Notes: generated from the letters alone by a model not told the origin. DNA of 50,550 bases from Phenylobacterium sp. (GCF_030693805.1 NZ_JAUXZW010000068.1:1-50550); one strand, 5' to 3'. Shown: positions 35,876 to 45,815, numbered from the stretch's first letter. A program made the numbers and translations.

Positions 35876-38800
35876 ATGGTCCTGAACGACACCCAACGCT
35901 ATCTCGCCAACCGCCAGCGGCTGATCGACGGCCACGCCTACGACCCGTCGTCGGAACGTGACGCCTGTGGTGTCGGCCTGGTCTGCGCCGTGGACGGCAA
36001 GCCGCGCCGCGAGGTCGTCGATCTGGCGATCCGCGCGCTGAAGGCCGTCTGGCACCGGGGCGCGGTGGACGCCGACGGCAAGACCGGCGACGGCGCCGGC
36101 ATCCTGCTGAGCGTCCCCCAGGACTTCTTCGCCGATCAGGTCGCGCGCATCGGCCACACGCTGCGGCCCGGGCCGGTGGTGGTCGGCCAGATCTTCCTGC
36201 CGCGCAATGACCTCGCGGATCAGGAGTCGGCCCGCACGATCGTCGAGTCCGAAGCCCTGCGCTTCGGCTTCTATATCTACGGCTGGCGTCAGGTGCCGGT
36301 GGACACGCGCGTCATCGGCGAAAAGGCCAACGCCACCCGCCCCGAGATCGAGCAGATCATGCTGTCACCGCCCGCGGGCCTCGAGGGCGAGGCGCTGGAG
36401 CGCGCCCTGTTCCTGTGCCGCCGGCGCATCGAGAAGCAGGTCGCCCAGGCGAACCTGCCGCACTTCTACATCTGCTCGCTGTCAGCCCGCTCTCTGATCT
36501 ACAAGGGGATGTTCCTCGCCGAGCACATCGACGCCTTCTATCCCGACCTGACCGACGAGCGGTTCGCCGCCGCCGTGGCGATCTTCCACCAGCGCTATTC
36601 CACCAACACCTTCCCCGAATGGCGGCTGGCCCAGCCTTTCCGCATGTTGGCCCACAACGGCGAGATCAATACGATCAAGGGCAACGTCAACTGGATGCGC
36701 AGCCATGAGATCCGCATGGCCGCCACTGCGTTCGGCGACCTGGGCGAGGACGTGAAGCCGGTGATCCAGCCGGGCGGCTCGGACTCTGCGGCGCTGGACA
36801 ACACCTTCGAGATCCTGGTGCGCGCCGGGCGCGACGCGCCGATGGCGAAGACGCTGTTGATCCCCGAGGCCTGGAACGCGCTCAGCGACGCCCAGATCAA
36901 GCCCGAACACAAGGCGCTCTACGCCTATTGCAACGCGGTGATGGAGCCTTGGGACGGCCCGGCGGCGGTGTGCGCCACCGACGGCCGCTGGGTGGTGGCC
37001 GGCAAGGACCGCAACGGCCTGCGTCCCATGCGCGTCGCCTACACCGATGACGGCCTGCTGATCGTCGGCTCCGAGGCCGGCATGTGCCGTGTCGAGGAGA
37101 GCAGGATCGTGCGCAAGACGCACATCGCGCCGGGCCGCATGCTGGCCGTCGACCTGGCCGAGGGCCGCCTGTACGGCGAACAGGAGATCATCGACCGCCT
37201 GGCGGGCCTGCATCCCTACGACCAGTGGTTGGGCAACATGGTCGAACTGGAGGAGGAGGTCGGTCCGGGTCCTGAAGAGCGGCTCTACGCCCGAGAAGAG
37301 CTGGTGCGCCGCCAGGCCGCCGCCGGCCTTTCGCTCGAGGACCTTGAGTTGGTCCTGGCCCCGATGGTCGAGGACGGCAAGGAAGCCGTGGGCTCGATGG
37401 GCGACGACACCCCGCTGGCGGTGCTGTCGGAGGCCTATCGGCCGCTGTCGCACTTCTTCCGGCAGAACTTCAGCCAGGTGACCAACCCGCCGATCGACTC
37501 CTTACGCGAAACCGGCGTGATGAGCCTGAAGACCCGGTTCAAGAACCTCGGCAACATCCTGGCGGAGGACGCCACCCAGACCGACGTGTTCGTGCTGGAT
37601 TCCCCGGTGCTGACCAACGGCATGTACGAGCGCGTGATCGCCGCCATCGGCGAGGTCAGCATCTGTGTCATCGACTGCACCATGCCGCTCCCGGTGGCGG
37701 AATCGCGCCCTGGTGATGCTCTGCGCGCCAACCTCGACCGCATCCGCGCCGAGGCGGAGGACGCGGCGCTCCGCGGCTGTTCGACCATCGTGCTCACCGA
37801 CCAGGGCTCGGGCCCGGACCGCGTCGCCCTACCGATGATCCTGGCTACCGGCGGTGTGCATTCCTGGCTGGTCCAGAAGGGGCTGCGCTCGTACGTCTCG
37901 ATCATCGTGCGAGCGGCCGAGTGCCTCGACACCCACTATTTCGCGGTGCTGATCGGCGTCGGGGCGACGACGGTGAACGCCTATCTGGCGCAGGAAAGCT
38001 TCCTGGACCGGATGGAGCGCGGGCTTACCGGCGGCCGGTCGCTGCGCGAGCTCTGCCTGAACTTCAAGGGCGCTATCGAGGGCGGCCTGCTGAAGATCAT
38101 CTCCAAGATGGGCATCTCGGTGATCTCGTCCTACCGCGGCGGCTACAACTTCGAGGCGGTCGGCCTGTCGCGCGCCCTGGTGGCGGAGTTCTTCCCCGGC
38201 ATGCCGTCGCGCATCTCGGGCATCGGTTTGGCCGGCGTCGAGGCCAAGGCGGTCGAGCTTCACTTGCTGGCCTGGGAGCCGGGCGCCGTCCACCTGCCGG
38301 TCGGCGGATTCTACAAGGCCCGTCGCGCGGGCGAGAGCCACGCCTTCGAGGCGCGGATGATCCACACCCTGCAGCGGGCCTGCGACACCGGCGACTACGC
38401 CGCCTACAAGCGCTACGCCGAGGGCCTGCGCGCCCAGCCGGCGATCCAGTTGCGCGACCTGCTGGACTGGCGCTCCAGCGCACCGGCCGTAAACCTCGAC
38501 GAGGTGGAGAGCGTCAACGAGATCCGCAAGCGCTTCGTGACGCCGGGCATGAGCCTGGGCGCGCTGTCGCCCGAGGCGCATGGCACGCTGAACATCGCCA
38601 TGAACCGCATCGGGGCCAAGTCGGTATCCGGCGAGGGCGGCGAGGACTCCGCGCGCTACAAGCCGCTGCCCAACGGCGACAATCCGAATTCCGCGGTCAA
38701 GCAGATCGCCTCGGGTCGGTTCGGCGTGACCGCGGAATACCTGAACCAGTGCCGCGAGATCGAGATCAAGGTCAGCCAGGGGGCCAAGCCCGGCGAAGGC

Positions 38801-40417
38801 GGTCAACTGCCCGGCTTCAAGGTCACCGAGCTGATCGCGCGGCTGCGCCATGCGACGCCTGGGGTGATGCTGATCTCGCCGCCGCCGCACCACGACATCT
38901 ACTCGATCGAGGATCTGGCCCAGCTCATCTACGACCTGAAGCAGATCAACCCGATCGCCCGGGTCTGCGTGAAGCTGGTGGCGATGACCGGCATCGGCGC
39001 CATCGCCGCAGGCGTCGCCAAGGCCAAGGCCGACGTGATCCTGATCTCCGGCAACGTCGGCGGCACCGGCGCCTCGTCGCAGACCTCGATCAAGCACGCC
39101 GGCGGCCCCTGGGAGATGGGCCTGTCGGAAGCCAACCAGGTCTTGACCCTGAACAACCTGCGCCACTCCGTGCGGCTGCGGGCCGACGGCGGCATGCGCA
39201 CCGGCCGCGACGTGGTGATCGCCGCCATGCTGGGCGCCGAGGAGTTCGGCATCGGCACCGCGAGCCTGATCGCCATGGGCTGCATCATGGTGCGCCAGTG
39301 CCACTCCAACACCTGCCCGGTGGGCGTCTGCACCCAGGACGAGGCGTTGCGCGAGAAGTTCTCGGGCAGCCCCGACAAGGTGATCAACCTCTTCACCTTC
39401 ATCGCCGAGGAGGTGCGCGAGATCCTCGCCCGGCTGGGCTTCCGAGCCTTGCGCGACATCGTCGGGCGCACCGACCTGCTGACCCAGGTCTCGCGCGGCG
39501 GCGAGCACCTGGACGACCTCGACCTCAACCCGCTGCTGGTGCGGGCCGACCCGGGATCCAACCCGCGCTGGTGCGTGGTCGAGGGCCGCAATGAGGTGCC
39601 TGACACCCTCGACGCCCAGATCGTCCGCGATGCGGCGCCGCTGCTGGAGCGCGGCGAGAAGATGCAGCTCACCTACACCGTGCAGAACACCGCGCGCGCG
39701 ATCGGCGCGCGGACGTCCTCGCACATCGTCCGCCGTTTCGGCATGACCGGTCTCGCGCCCGGCCATCTGACCGTCCAGCTCAAGGGTTCGGCCGGCCAGA
39801 GCCTGGGCGCCTTCGCCGTGCAGGGCTTGCGCGTCGAACTGACTGGCGAGGCCAACGACTACGTCGGCAAGGGGCTGTCCGGTGCGACCCTGGTGATCCG
39901 GCCCTCGCCGCACCTGGCCGACCCGCACGTCAACGCGCTGATCGGCAACACCGTGCTTTATGGCGCGACGTCGGGCCGGCTGTTCGCCGCCGGCCTGGCG
40001 GGCGAGCGCTTCGGCGTGCGCAACTCCGGCGCTGTCACCGTGGTGGAGGGCTGCGGCGCCAACGGGCTGGAATACATGACTGGCGGAACCGCGGTGATCC
40101 TGGGTCCCGTGGGCTTCAACTTCGCGGCCGGCATGACCGGCGGCATGGCGTTCGTGCTGGACGTCGACGGCCGCTTCGAGGTCTCGGTCAATCCGGACAG
40201 CGTGGTGCTGCGTCCCGTCGCCTCCGCCCATTGGGAAGGCGTGCTGCATGCCCTTGTCGAGGAGCACGCCCGCGAGACCGGCTCGCCGTTTGCGCAGGAC
40301 ATCCTGCGTGACTGGGCCCGTCGCCTGCCGCAGTTCCGCCAGGTCGTGCCGAAGGAAATGCTGGGCCGCCTAGACGCGCCGCTGGAGCGCGAAGAGGCCG
40401 TCCACCACCGCGCCTAG
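35876..40417 (+). CDS. gltB: Glutamate synthase large subunit
   Basis: Start MVLNDTQRY; amidotransferase CGVGLV, SVSGEGGEDSARY, GNVGGTGASSQTSIKHAG, CHSNTCPVGV. Confidence 0.97.
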   Translation: MVLNDTQRYLANRQRLIDGHAYDPSSERDACGVGLVCAVDGKPRREVVDLAIRALKAVWHRGAVDADGKTGDGAGILLSVPQDFFADQVARIGHTLRPGPVVVGQIFLPRNDLADQESARTIVESEALRFGFYIYGWRQVPVDTRVIGEKANATRPEIEQIMLSPPAGLEGEALERALFLCRRRIEKQVAQANLPHFYICSLSARSLIYKGMFLAEHIDAFYPDLTDERFAAAVAIFHQRYSTNTFPEWRLAQPFRMLAHNGEINTIKGNVNWMRSHEIRMAATAFGDLGEDVKPVIQPGGSDSAALDNTFEILVRAGRDAPMAKTLLIPEAWNALSDAQIKPEHKALYAYCNAVMEPWDGPAAVCATDGRWVVAGKDRNGLRPMRVAYTDDGLLIVGSEAGMCRVEESRIVRKTHIAPGRMLAVDLAEGRLYGEQEIIDRLAGLHPYDQWLGNMVELEEEVGPGPEERLYAREELVRRQAAAGLSLEDLELVLAPMVEDGKEAVGSMGDDTPLAVLSEAYRPLSHFFRQNFSQVTNPPIDSLRETGVMSLKTRFKNLGNILAEDATQTDVFVLDSPVLTNGMYERVIAAIGEVSICVIDCTMPLPVAESRPGDALRANLDRIRAEAEDAALRGCSTIVLTDQGSGPDRVALPMILATGGVHSWLVQKGLRSYVSIIVRAAECLDTHYFAVLIGVGATTVNAYLAQESFLDRMERGLTGGRSLRELCLNFKGAIEGGLLKIISKMGISVISSYRGGYNFEAVGLSRALVAEFFPGMPSRISGIGLAGVEAKAVELHLLAWEPGAVHLPVGGFYKARRAGESHAFEARMIHTLQRACDTGDYAAYKRYAEGLRAQPAIQLRDLLDWRSSAPAVNLDEVESVNEIRKRFVTPGMSLGALSPEAHGTLNIAMNRIGAKSVSGEGGEDSARYKPLPNGDNPNSAVKQIASGRFGVTAEYLNQCREIEIKVSQGAKPGEGGQLPGFKVTELIARLRHATPGVMLISPPPHHDIYSIEDLAQLIYDLKQINPIARVCVKLVAMTGIGAIAAGVAKAKADVILISGNVGGTGASSQTSIKHAGGPWEMGLSEANQVLTLNNLRHSVRLRADGGMRTGRDVVIAAMLGAEEFGIGTASLIAMGCIMVRQCHSNTCPVGVCTQDEALREKFSGSPDKVINLFTFIAEEVREILARLGFRALRDIVGRTDLLTQVSRGGEHLDDLDLNPLLVRADPGSNPRWCVVEGRNEVPDTLDAQIVRDAAPLLERGEKMQLTYTVQNTARAIGARTSSHIVRRFGMTGLAPGHLTVQLKGSAGQSLGAFAVQGLRVELTGEANDYVGKGLSGATLVIRPSPHLADPHVNALIGNTVLYGATSGRLFAAGLAGERFGVRNSGAVTVVEGCGANGLEYMTGGTAVILGPVGFNFAAGMTGGMAFVLDVDGRFEVSVNPDSVVLRPVASAHWEGVLHALVEEHARETGSPFAQDILRDWARRLPQFRQVVPKEMLGRLDAPLEREEAVHHRA

Positions 40418-40493
40418 TCGCTGAGGTGCAGTTTCCCGACTGGATTGGCGTGGTAAACGCGGACCCACGAATTCCAGCTAAGGAAACGACGTC

Positions 40494-41513
40494 ATGCAAT
40501 ACCGTTCACTGGGCCGCAGCGGTCTCAAGGTCTCCGAGCTTTGCCTTGGAGCGATGATGTTCGGCGGCCAGACCGACGAGCCGACCTCCAAGCGCATCAT
40601 CGACAAGGCGCGCGACAAGGGGGTCAACTTCATCGACACCGCCGACGTCTACAACGCCGGCAAGTCTGAGGAAGTGGTCGGCCGCGCGGTCGCCGCCCAG
40701 CGCGACGACTGGATCATCGCCACCAAGGTCGCGGGCAACATGGGGCGCGGCCCGAACGAGTCCGGCGCCTCGCGCAAGTGGATCATGCGTGAAACCGACG
40801 ACAGCCTGAAGCGCCTCGGCACCTCCTATATCGACGTCTATTATCTGCACCGAGAGGACCATTCGACGCCCCTGACCGAGACGGCGCGGGCGATGGGCGA
40901 CCTGATCGCCCAGGGCAAGATCCGCTACTTCGGAGTGTCGAACTACCGGTCCTGGCGCATCGCCGAGATGTGCCGCATCTGCGACGACCTGGGCATCGAT
41001 CGCCCGGTGGTCAGCCAGCCCGCCTACAACGCCATGAACCGCACGCCGGAGATCGAGCACCTGCCGGCATGCGACTACTACGGCCTGGGCGTGGTGCCTT
41101 ACAGCCCGCTGGCCCGTGGCGTGCTGACCGGCAAGTACGATCCCGACGCGCAGCCCGCCGCCGACACCCGCGCCGCCCGCAACGATCCGCGCCTGTTGCA
41201 GACCGAGTTCCGTCGCGAGTCCATGCAGCACGCTCGCGAGATCAAGAGCCACGTCGAGGCCAAGGGCGCCAACACCACCGCCTTCGCCGTGCAATGGGTG
41301 CTGAACAACGCCTCGGTCAGCTCGGTGATCGCCGGGCCTCGCACCGAGGAGCAGTGGGACGACTACCTCGCCGCCATGGACTATGGCTTCACCGCCGAGG
41401 ACGAGGCGCTGGTCAACCGACTGGTGGCCACCGGCCACCCCTCGACGCCCGGCTATAACGACCCGGCCTATCCGATCGAAGGCCGCCGGGTGCGGGTCGC
41501 CGCGGCCACCTGA
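40494..41513 (+). CDS. Aldo/keto reductase
   Basis: MQYRSLGRSGLKVSELCLGAMMFG, NFIDTADVYNAGKSEEVVG, YYLHREDHSTPL. Confidence 0.93.
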   Translation: MQYRSLGRSGLKVSELCLGAMMFGGQTDEPTSKRIIDKARDKGVNFIDTADVYNAGKSEEVVGRAVAAQRDDWIIATKVAGNMGRGPNESGASRKWIMRETDDSLKRLGTSYIDVYYLHREDHSTPLTETARAMGDLIAQGKIRYFGVSNYRSWRIAEMCRICDDLGIDRPVVSQPAYNAMNRTPEIEHLPACDYYGLGVVPYSPLARGVLTGKYDPDAQPAADTRAARNDPRLLQTEFRRESMQHAREIKSHVEAKGANTTAFAVQWVLNNASVSSVIAGPRTEEQWDDYLAAMDYGFTAEDEALVNRLVATGHPSTPGYNDPAYPIEGRRVRVAAAT

Positions 41514-41524
41514 GCCAAGGTCGG

Positions 41525-41547
41525 CGGGCCGGCGCGAAGCCGGCCCG
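41525..41547. terminator. GC-rich hairpin between convergent genes
   Basis: CGGGCCGGC-GCGAA-GCCGGCCCG perfect 9-bp stem. Confidence 0.6.
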
Positions 41548-41553
41548 TCACGC

Positions 41554-41745
41554 TCATCTCGCCGAGTTGGCGCCTTGGGTCTTGCCGGGTTCGATATGAC
41601 CCGTGTCGACGCCGCTGCTCAGGCCCTCGCCCGGCGCCGCGCCACCGCCCGTGGGCTTGCTGTTCTGGCGCTGTTGTTGTCCGGGCGTCGGCCGTTGCGG
41701 GTCGGCGGTCTGTTGCTGCGGATCGCGGTTCTTGTCGTCGCTCAT
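41554..41745 (-). CDS. Small Gln/Pro-rich hypothetical protein
   Basis: Frame from ATG 41745: MSDDKNRDPQQQTADPQRPTPGQQQRQNSKPTGGGAAPGEGLSSGVDTGHIEPGKTQGANSAR. Confidence 0.5.
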   Translation of the reverse strand: MSDDKNRDPQQQTADPQRPTPGQQQRQNSKPTGGGAAPGEGLSSGVDTGHIEPGKTQGANSAR

Positions 41746-41819
41746 CAGAGGACTCCACGGTTGCTGGGGAGCCCGACCAACGGCCGGACGCGCCGCGGCG
41801 TTCCTGCACCCAAGCTTGC

Positions 41820-43532
41820 TCAGCCGCCGACCCAATCGAGCATCCCGAGCTTCATCATCCAGATGAGGCCGAGTTCCACGGCGCGCCGTCGCTGAACGGG
41901 AAAGCGCTCCAGCACCGCACGGACCGTGCCAGCCCCGTCCACCACCGCGGCCAGCGCCTGCCCGCACTCGGCTGGCGTCGCCCGCCAGATCGCCGCCACC
42001 TGGTCCAGCTCCAGGCTCGCTGCGCGCGTCAGGTCTGCAGGCCCCGCCTGCGGCCTGGCGATCAGCCGCATGTCCAGGTGCAACACCCAGGTGGCGAAGC
42101 CTGCGAAGTCGGCGAACGGCTCGCCCTTCAGCGGATTGTCGCGGTGGCGGCTCTCTACGTCGGGCGCGGCGGCGCGGATCTGCGTGAGCTCGTCGAACAG
42201 CGCGTTGAGCTGGCCGATCACCACCGGCCAGTCAAACGCCTCGCGCACCCTCTGGCGTCCGGACGCGCCCATCCGCCGCCGAAGTTCGGGCGAGCGGATC
42301 AGCTCTGCGAGGGCGGCGGCGGCGGCCGGCACGTTGACGGCGGTGTACTGCGCGACGCTGCCTACATAGGTCTGGTAGGAATCCAGCCCCATCACATGAC
42401 GGCCGCTGAGCGCGCGCCCCAGCGCCGGCGACGGCCCGCCCAGCGTCGGAATCAGGAAGCCGTCGCGCCCGTCGCGCACCGTGTAGCGATAGCCGTCCCA
42501 GTCGCTGACCACCACGGGCAGTCCCGAGGCCATCGCCTCCAGTGGGGTGATGCCGAAGGTCTCCTGAATGTTGTCGACCAGCGACAGGAAGATGTCGGCG
42601 CCGGCCCACACCTCGCCCAGCAGCGCGCGGTCGTTGCCGTCCAGCAGGTGCAGCGGCACGGACGGCGCGTAGGCGCGGGCGGTCGCCTCGTACATCGCCC
42701 GGTGCTCGGGCTCGGGAAACCAGCCGGCCATGGCGAAATGGACCCGCACGCCGGTCGCCTGGGCCGCCTCCTCCAGCGCCCGGAACATCGGCTGCGGAAA
42801 CGCCTTCTCGAAATACGATAGCCGGCCGACCCAGATCGCCAGGACATCGTCGGCGCCAAGCCCCAGCCGGGCGCGCAGCGCGGCGCGGGCGTCCCGTCTA
42901 TCGGCGGCGGCGCTCAGGCGCGGCAGGTCGACGCCCAGCGGGACCAACGGCAGCATCGGACGGGGTCCCGGCTTGCCCGCGAACCGCTCGGCCAGGTAGT
43001 CGCCCCATGCGTCGAACATCTGCGTCGTCTGGGCCTGGACGGCGGGCGAGGTGCAGATCAGCGCGTCCCAGGGTTGGGTCGGGCCAACGGCGGCCATGCC
43101 GATGGTCTGGCGTGTGGCGGGCGGCGCCAGGGTGTGGATCAGACCCACCAGGCTGAACGCCCGATCGCCGAGGCTGCGCCGCCGCAGCCATGCGAGGTCA
43201 TAGAGGTCGGGGCGGCCGCGCAGCACGACGCCGGCGGCCTGCGCTGCGCCCTGGTCCAGCACGCTGCCTATGGTCAGCCGTGGAGGCTGTGCGGCGCCCT
43301 CGCGCAGCACGTCGATCTCGCCCGCGCCCACCTCGACGTGGCTGAGCACGTGCAGGGCTTCGTAGCCGCCGTGATGGGCCAGCGCCCGGAACAGCTCGAA
43401 GTTGGCGACGTCCATGCCGAACGGATTGTTTCGGACGCCCATTCGGCCGGAGGGATGGTGGATCGCTAGGCGGGCGGGCAAGATGGGCTCGTGTCGGCGG
43501 GAGGGCAGGGCGGGGTCATCCTGTGCCTCCAT
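41820..43532 (-). CDS. Glycosyltransferase family 4-like protein with C-terminal extension (start uncertain; TTG 43481 possible)
   Basis: AIWVGRLSYFEKAFP, EVWAGADIFLSLVDNIQETFGITPLEAMASGLPVVVSDWDGYRYTV. Confidence 0.85.
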   Translation of the reverse strand: MEAQDDPALPSRRHEPILPARLAIHHPSGRMGVRNNPFGMDVANFELFRALAHHGGYEALHVLSHVEVGAGEIDVLREGAAQPPRLTIGSVLDQGAAQAAGVVLRGRPDLYDLAWLRRRSLGDRAFSLVGLIHTLAPPATRQTIGMAAVGPTQPWDALICTSPAVQAQTTQMFDAWGDYLAERFAGKPGPRPMLPLVPLGVDLPRLSAAADRRDARAALRARLGLGADDVLAIWVGRLSYFEKAFPQPMFRALEEAAQATGVRVHFAMAGWFPEPEHRAMYEATARAYAPSVPLHLLDGNDRALLGEVWAGADIFLSLVDNIQETFGITPLEAMASGLPVVVSDWDGYRYTVRDGRDGFLIPTLGGPSPALGRALSGRHVMGLDSYQTYVGSVAQYTAVNVPAAAAALAELIRSPELRRRMGASGRQRVREAFDWPVVIGQLNALFDELTQIRAAAPDVESRHRDNPLKGEPFADFAGFATWVLHLDMRLIARPQAGPADLTRAASLELDQVAAIWRATPAECGQALAAVVDGAGTVRAVLERFPVQRRRAVELGLIWMMKLGMLDWVGG

Positions 43533-44537
43533 CGCATCCGCACGGCAAGCCGGCCGACGCTGGCGCATCCACGCGCGCCGGGCCATATCGCAGGCTTGGT
43601 CGCACGTCGCTCATTCCTCAAGCAGGTCGCCTGGCTGGGCGCGGCCGGCGGCGCGGCGTGGCTGCTGCGCGATCAGGTGCTGTGGCGCGCGCCTCGCGCG
43701 ACCTTCGCACCAGGCGCGCAGACCAGCGGCTGGCTCACCTTCGCCGCGTGGCGCCAACCCCTGGTGACCCTCGACGTCAGGGTCGGCGAGACGCCTGTGC
43801 GGGCGCTGCTGGACAGCGGCGCCCAGTATTCGGTGATCGACGCCTCGCTCGCGCAGGGTCTTGGCCTGCCGCGGTTGGGCGTGCCGATCCTCGCGCATGG
43901 CGCCGGCGGCGACGCCCAGCTCGGCCGTGGAGTCGGCTTGGATGTGCAGCTGGGCGACCTGCGCATCCAAAACCTCCGCGCCGCGGTGCTCGACCTCGGA
44001 CCGATCACCGGTGCGGCGGGCCTCTCAACGCCGCTGATCCTCGGCCAGGATGTATTGGGCGAGGTCATGGCCGACATCGACTTTCCCGCCCGGCGCGCGC
44101 GCTTCTTCCCGCCTGGCCAGATGTCGCCGCCTCCGGGCGCTGTCGCCGCCGCCACGCGCCGGAAGGGCCGCGCGCTGATGGTTGAGGTGCTGGTCGAAGA
44201 CGCCGCGCTGGAGGTGCTCCTGGACACCGGGGCTTCCTCCACCCTGGCTCTGGCGTCGGACGTCGCCGAAGCCGTGGGTCTCATGGACGGGCGCGCGACG
44301 CGTCCTGCCCCGACCATCGTCCTGGGCGGCGTGACCCAGAGCCGGGTCGTCCGCGCGCGCAGCCTGGTGATGGCCGGCCTGCCGTTCGGGGCGGTGGACG
44401 TCCATGTCTTCGCCCAGCGACAGCTGCCCGGGTTCCCCAAGGGCCTGCTGGGCGTCGAAGCCCTGCGAACGTTCCGTGTGCTGATCGATCTCGCAGCGGG
44501 GCGAATGCACCTCTCAGGTGTGCGGCCGCATCCTTAG
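43491..44537 (+). CDS. Tat-type exported protein with two retropepsin-like motifs (TTG start at 43596 possible)
   Basis: ARRSFLKQVAWLGAAGGAAWLL; LLDSGAQYSVID and LLDTGASSTLAL. Confidence 0.8.
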   Translation: MSAGGQGGVILCLHRIRTASRPTLAHPRAPGHIAGLVARRSFLKQVAWLGAAGGAAWLLRDQVLWRAPRATFAPGAQTSGWLTFAAWRQPLVTLDVRVGETPVRALLDSGAQYSVIDASLAQGLGLPRLGVPILAHGAGGDAQLGRGVGLDVQLGDLRIQNLRAAVLDLGPITGAAGLSTPLILGQDVLGEVMADIDFPARRARFFPPGQMSPPPGAVAAATRRKGRALMVEVLVEDAALEVLLDTGASSTLALASDVAEAVGLMDGRATRPAPTIVLGGVTQSRVVRARSLVMAGLPFGAVDVHVFAQRQLPGFPKGLLGVEALRTFRVLIDLAAGRMHLSGVRPHP

Positions 44538-45289
44538 TTGGGACCGTACCCGCGCCAGAAGAACACCGCGGTGGTCACCCAGGTGACCGCGATGACAACT
44601 ATCCGCACGACGCCAGCCGGCAACCGCCCGCCCGCCTTCGCGCCCCAGTATCCGCCGATCACGCCCCCGGCCAGCACCGCGATCGCCTGAGGCCACCACA
44701 CAGCGCCGGCGATGATGAAGCAGGTCACCGCCGCCGCGTTCGCCGCCGCCACCGTGGCCAGTCGCGCGGGCGCCGCGGCCTGGAAGTCCAGTTCGCTGAG
44801 CAGAGCCCAGAGCGCCATGGTGATCAGTCCCACGGCGCCGCCGAAGTAGCCGCCGTAGATCGCCACGACGAACTGGCCTATCAGGGTCGTTCGCGGCCCG
44901 ATCTTGTGGCCGCGCACCGCCAGCCAGGCGCGCAGCTTGCCGCCGAAGAGGATCATCATCGCCGCCAGCAGCAGCAGCCAAGGCAGCACCTTGTCGAACA
45001 CCGCGCCGGGCGTGAACAGCAACAGCAGCGCGCCGGCCAGGCCGCCGGCGACGCTCACAACCACCAGCGCCCTCAGGCTCACCGGTCCGATCGGCTGGAG
45101 CTGCTTTCGATAGGCCCAGACGCTGGACAGCGCGGCAGGGAACAGGGCGACCGTGGATGAAGCATTGGCCAGGACGGGCGGCACGCCCGCTGCGATCAGC
45201 GCAGGCAGGGTGACGAAGGTGCCGCCCCCGGCGACGGCGTTCATCGCACCGGCGATCACGCCCGCGGCGACCAGAATCAACAGTTCCAT
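44534..45289 (-). CDS. Sulfite exporter TauE/SafE family membrane protein
   Basis: AGVIAGAMNAVAGGGTFVTLPALIAAGVPPVLANASSTVALFPAALSSVWAYR. Confidence 0.93.
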   Translation of the reverse strand: MELLILVAAGVIAGAMNAVAGGGTFVTLPALIAAGVPPVLANASSTVALFPAALSSVWAYRKQLQPIGPVSLRALVVVSVAGGLAGALLLLFTPGAVFDKVLPWLLLLAAMMILFGGKLRAWLAVRGHKIGPRTTLIGQFVVAIYGGYFGGAVGLITMALWALLSELDFQAAAPARLATVAAANAAAVTCFIIAGAVWWPQAIAVLAGGVIGGYWGAKAGGRLPAGVVRIVVIAVTWVTTAVFFWRGYGPN

Positions 45290-45326
45290 GGGCCTGCCTC
45301 AACGGACTCTGGCGGCCCGGATTTGT

Positions 45327-45340
45327 TACGTTGCAACGTA
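45327..45340. promoter_or_regulatory. Perfect 14-bp palindrome, putative operator upstream of TauE/SafE gene
   Basis: TACGTTGCAACGTA, 38 bp upstream of the start at 45289. Confidence 0.45.
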
Positions 45341-45512
45341 GAAACATACATGCCCGATTCCGGGTGGTTCCATGCGCAATCCGCCACGGATCAGCAGGAA
45401 TCGGACGCGATGAACCTCAAATGGTCGACAAACCGATCGATATATGACGTTACAGGCCCTTGGTAGCATGGCCGCCGAGCCTTTCGCGCGGTCTCTGATG
45501 GGGATAATCTAA

Positions 45513-45815
45513 ATGATTCAGTTCAAGTCGGCCGCCATTGGCGCGGCCCTGATCGCGCTCGTCGGCGGCGCCGCTTTCGCTCACGAAGGTCATGATCACG
45601 CGGCGGAAACCAAGCTCGCCGCCAACCAAGCGCCGGCGTCCGAAACGCCCGCCAGCGAGCCCGCCAAGGAAGCCGCCGCCGCGCCGGCGATGACCAAGGC
45701 CGAAATCGCGCAAATGAAGACCTGCAAGTCGCTGGCTTACCGCACGATGCTCCGCAACAAGATGTGCAAGGCCTTTGTCGCCGCGCATCCGACCGCGATC
45801 CCGGCGCCGAACTAA
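45513..45815 (+). CDS. Small exported His-containing hypothetical protein
   Basis: Signal peptide MIQFKSAAIGAALIALVGGAAFA then HEGHDHAAE; two Cys near the C-terminus. Confidence 0.75.
   Translation: MIQFKSAAIGAALIALVGGAAFAHEGHDHAAETKLAANQAPASETPASEPAKEAAAAPAMTKAEIAQMKTCKSLAYRTMLRNKMCKAFVAAHPTAIPAPN

Noticed and set aside
37921-39594. 557-aa plus-strand ORF overlapping gltB in another frame
   Set aside because: Arg/Gly/Pro-rich out-of-frame reading of a conserved gene; no domain evidence.
37829-40267. 812-aa minus-strand ORF antisense to gltB
   Set aside because: GC-rich codon bias leaves the antisense frame open; the translation is low-complexity (Arg/His/Asp/Gly/Val-rich) with no domain motifs, and gltB on the plus strand is unambiguous.
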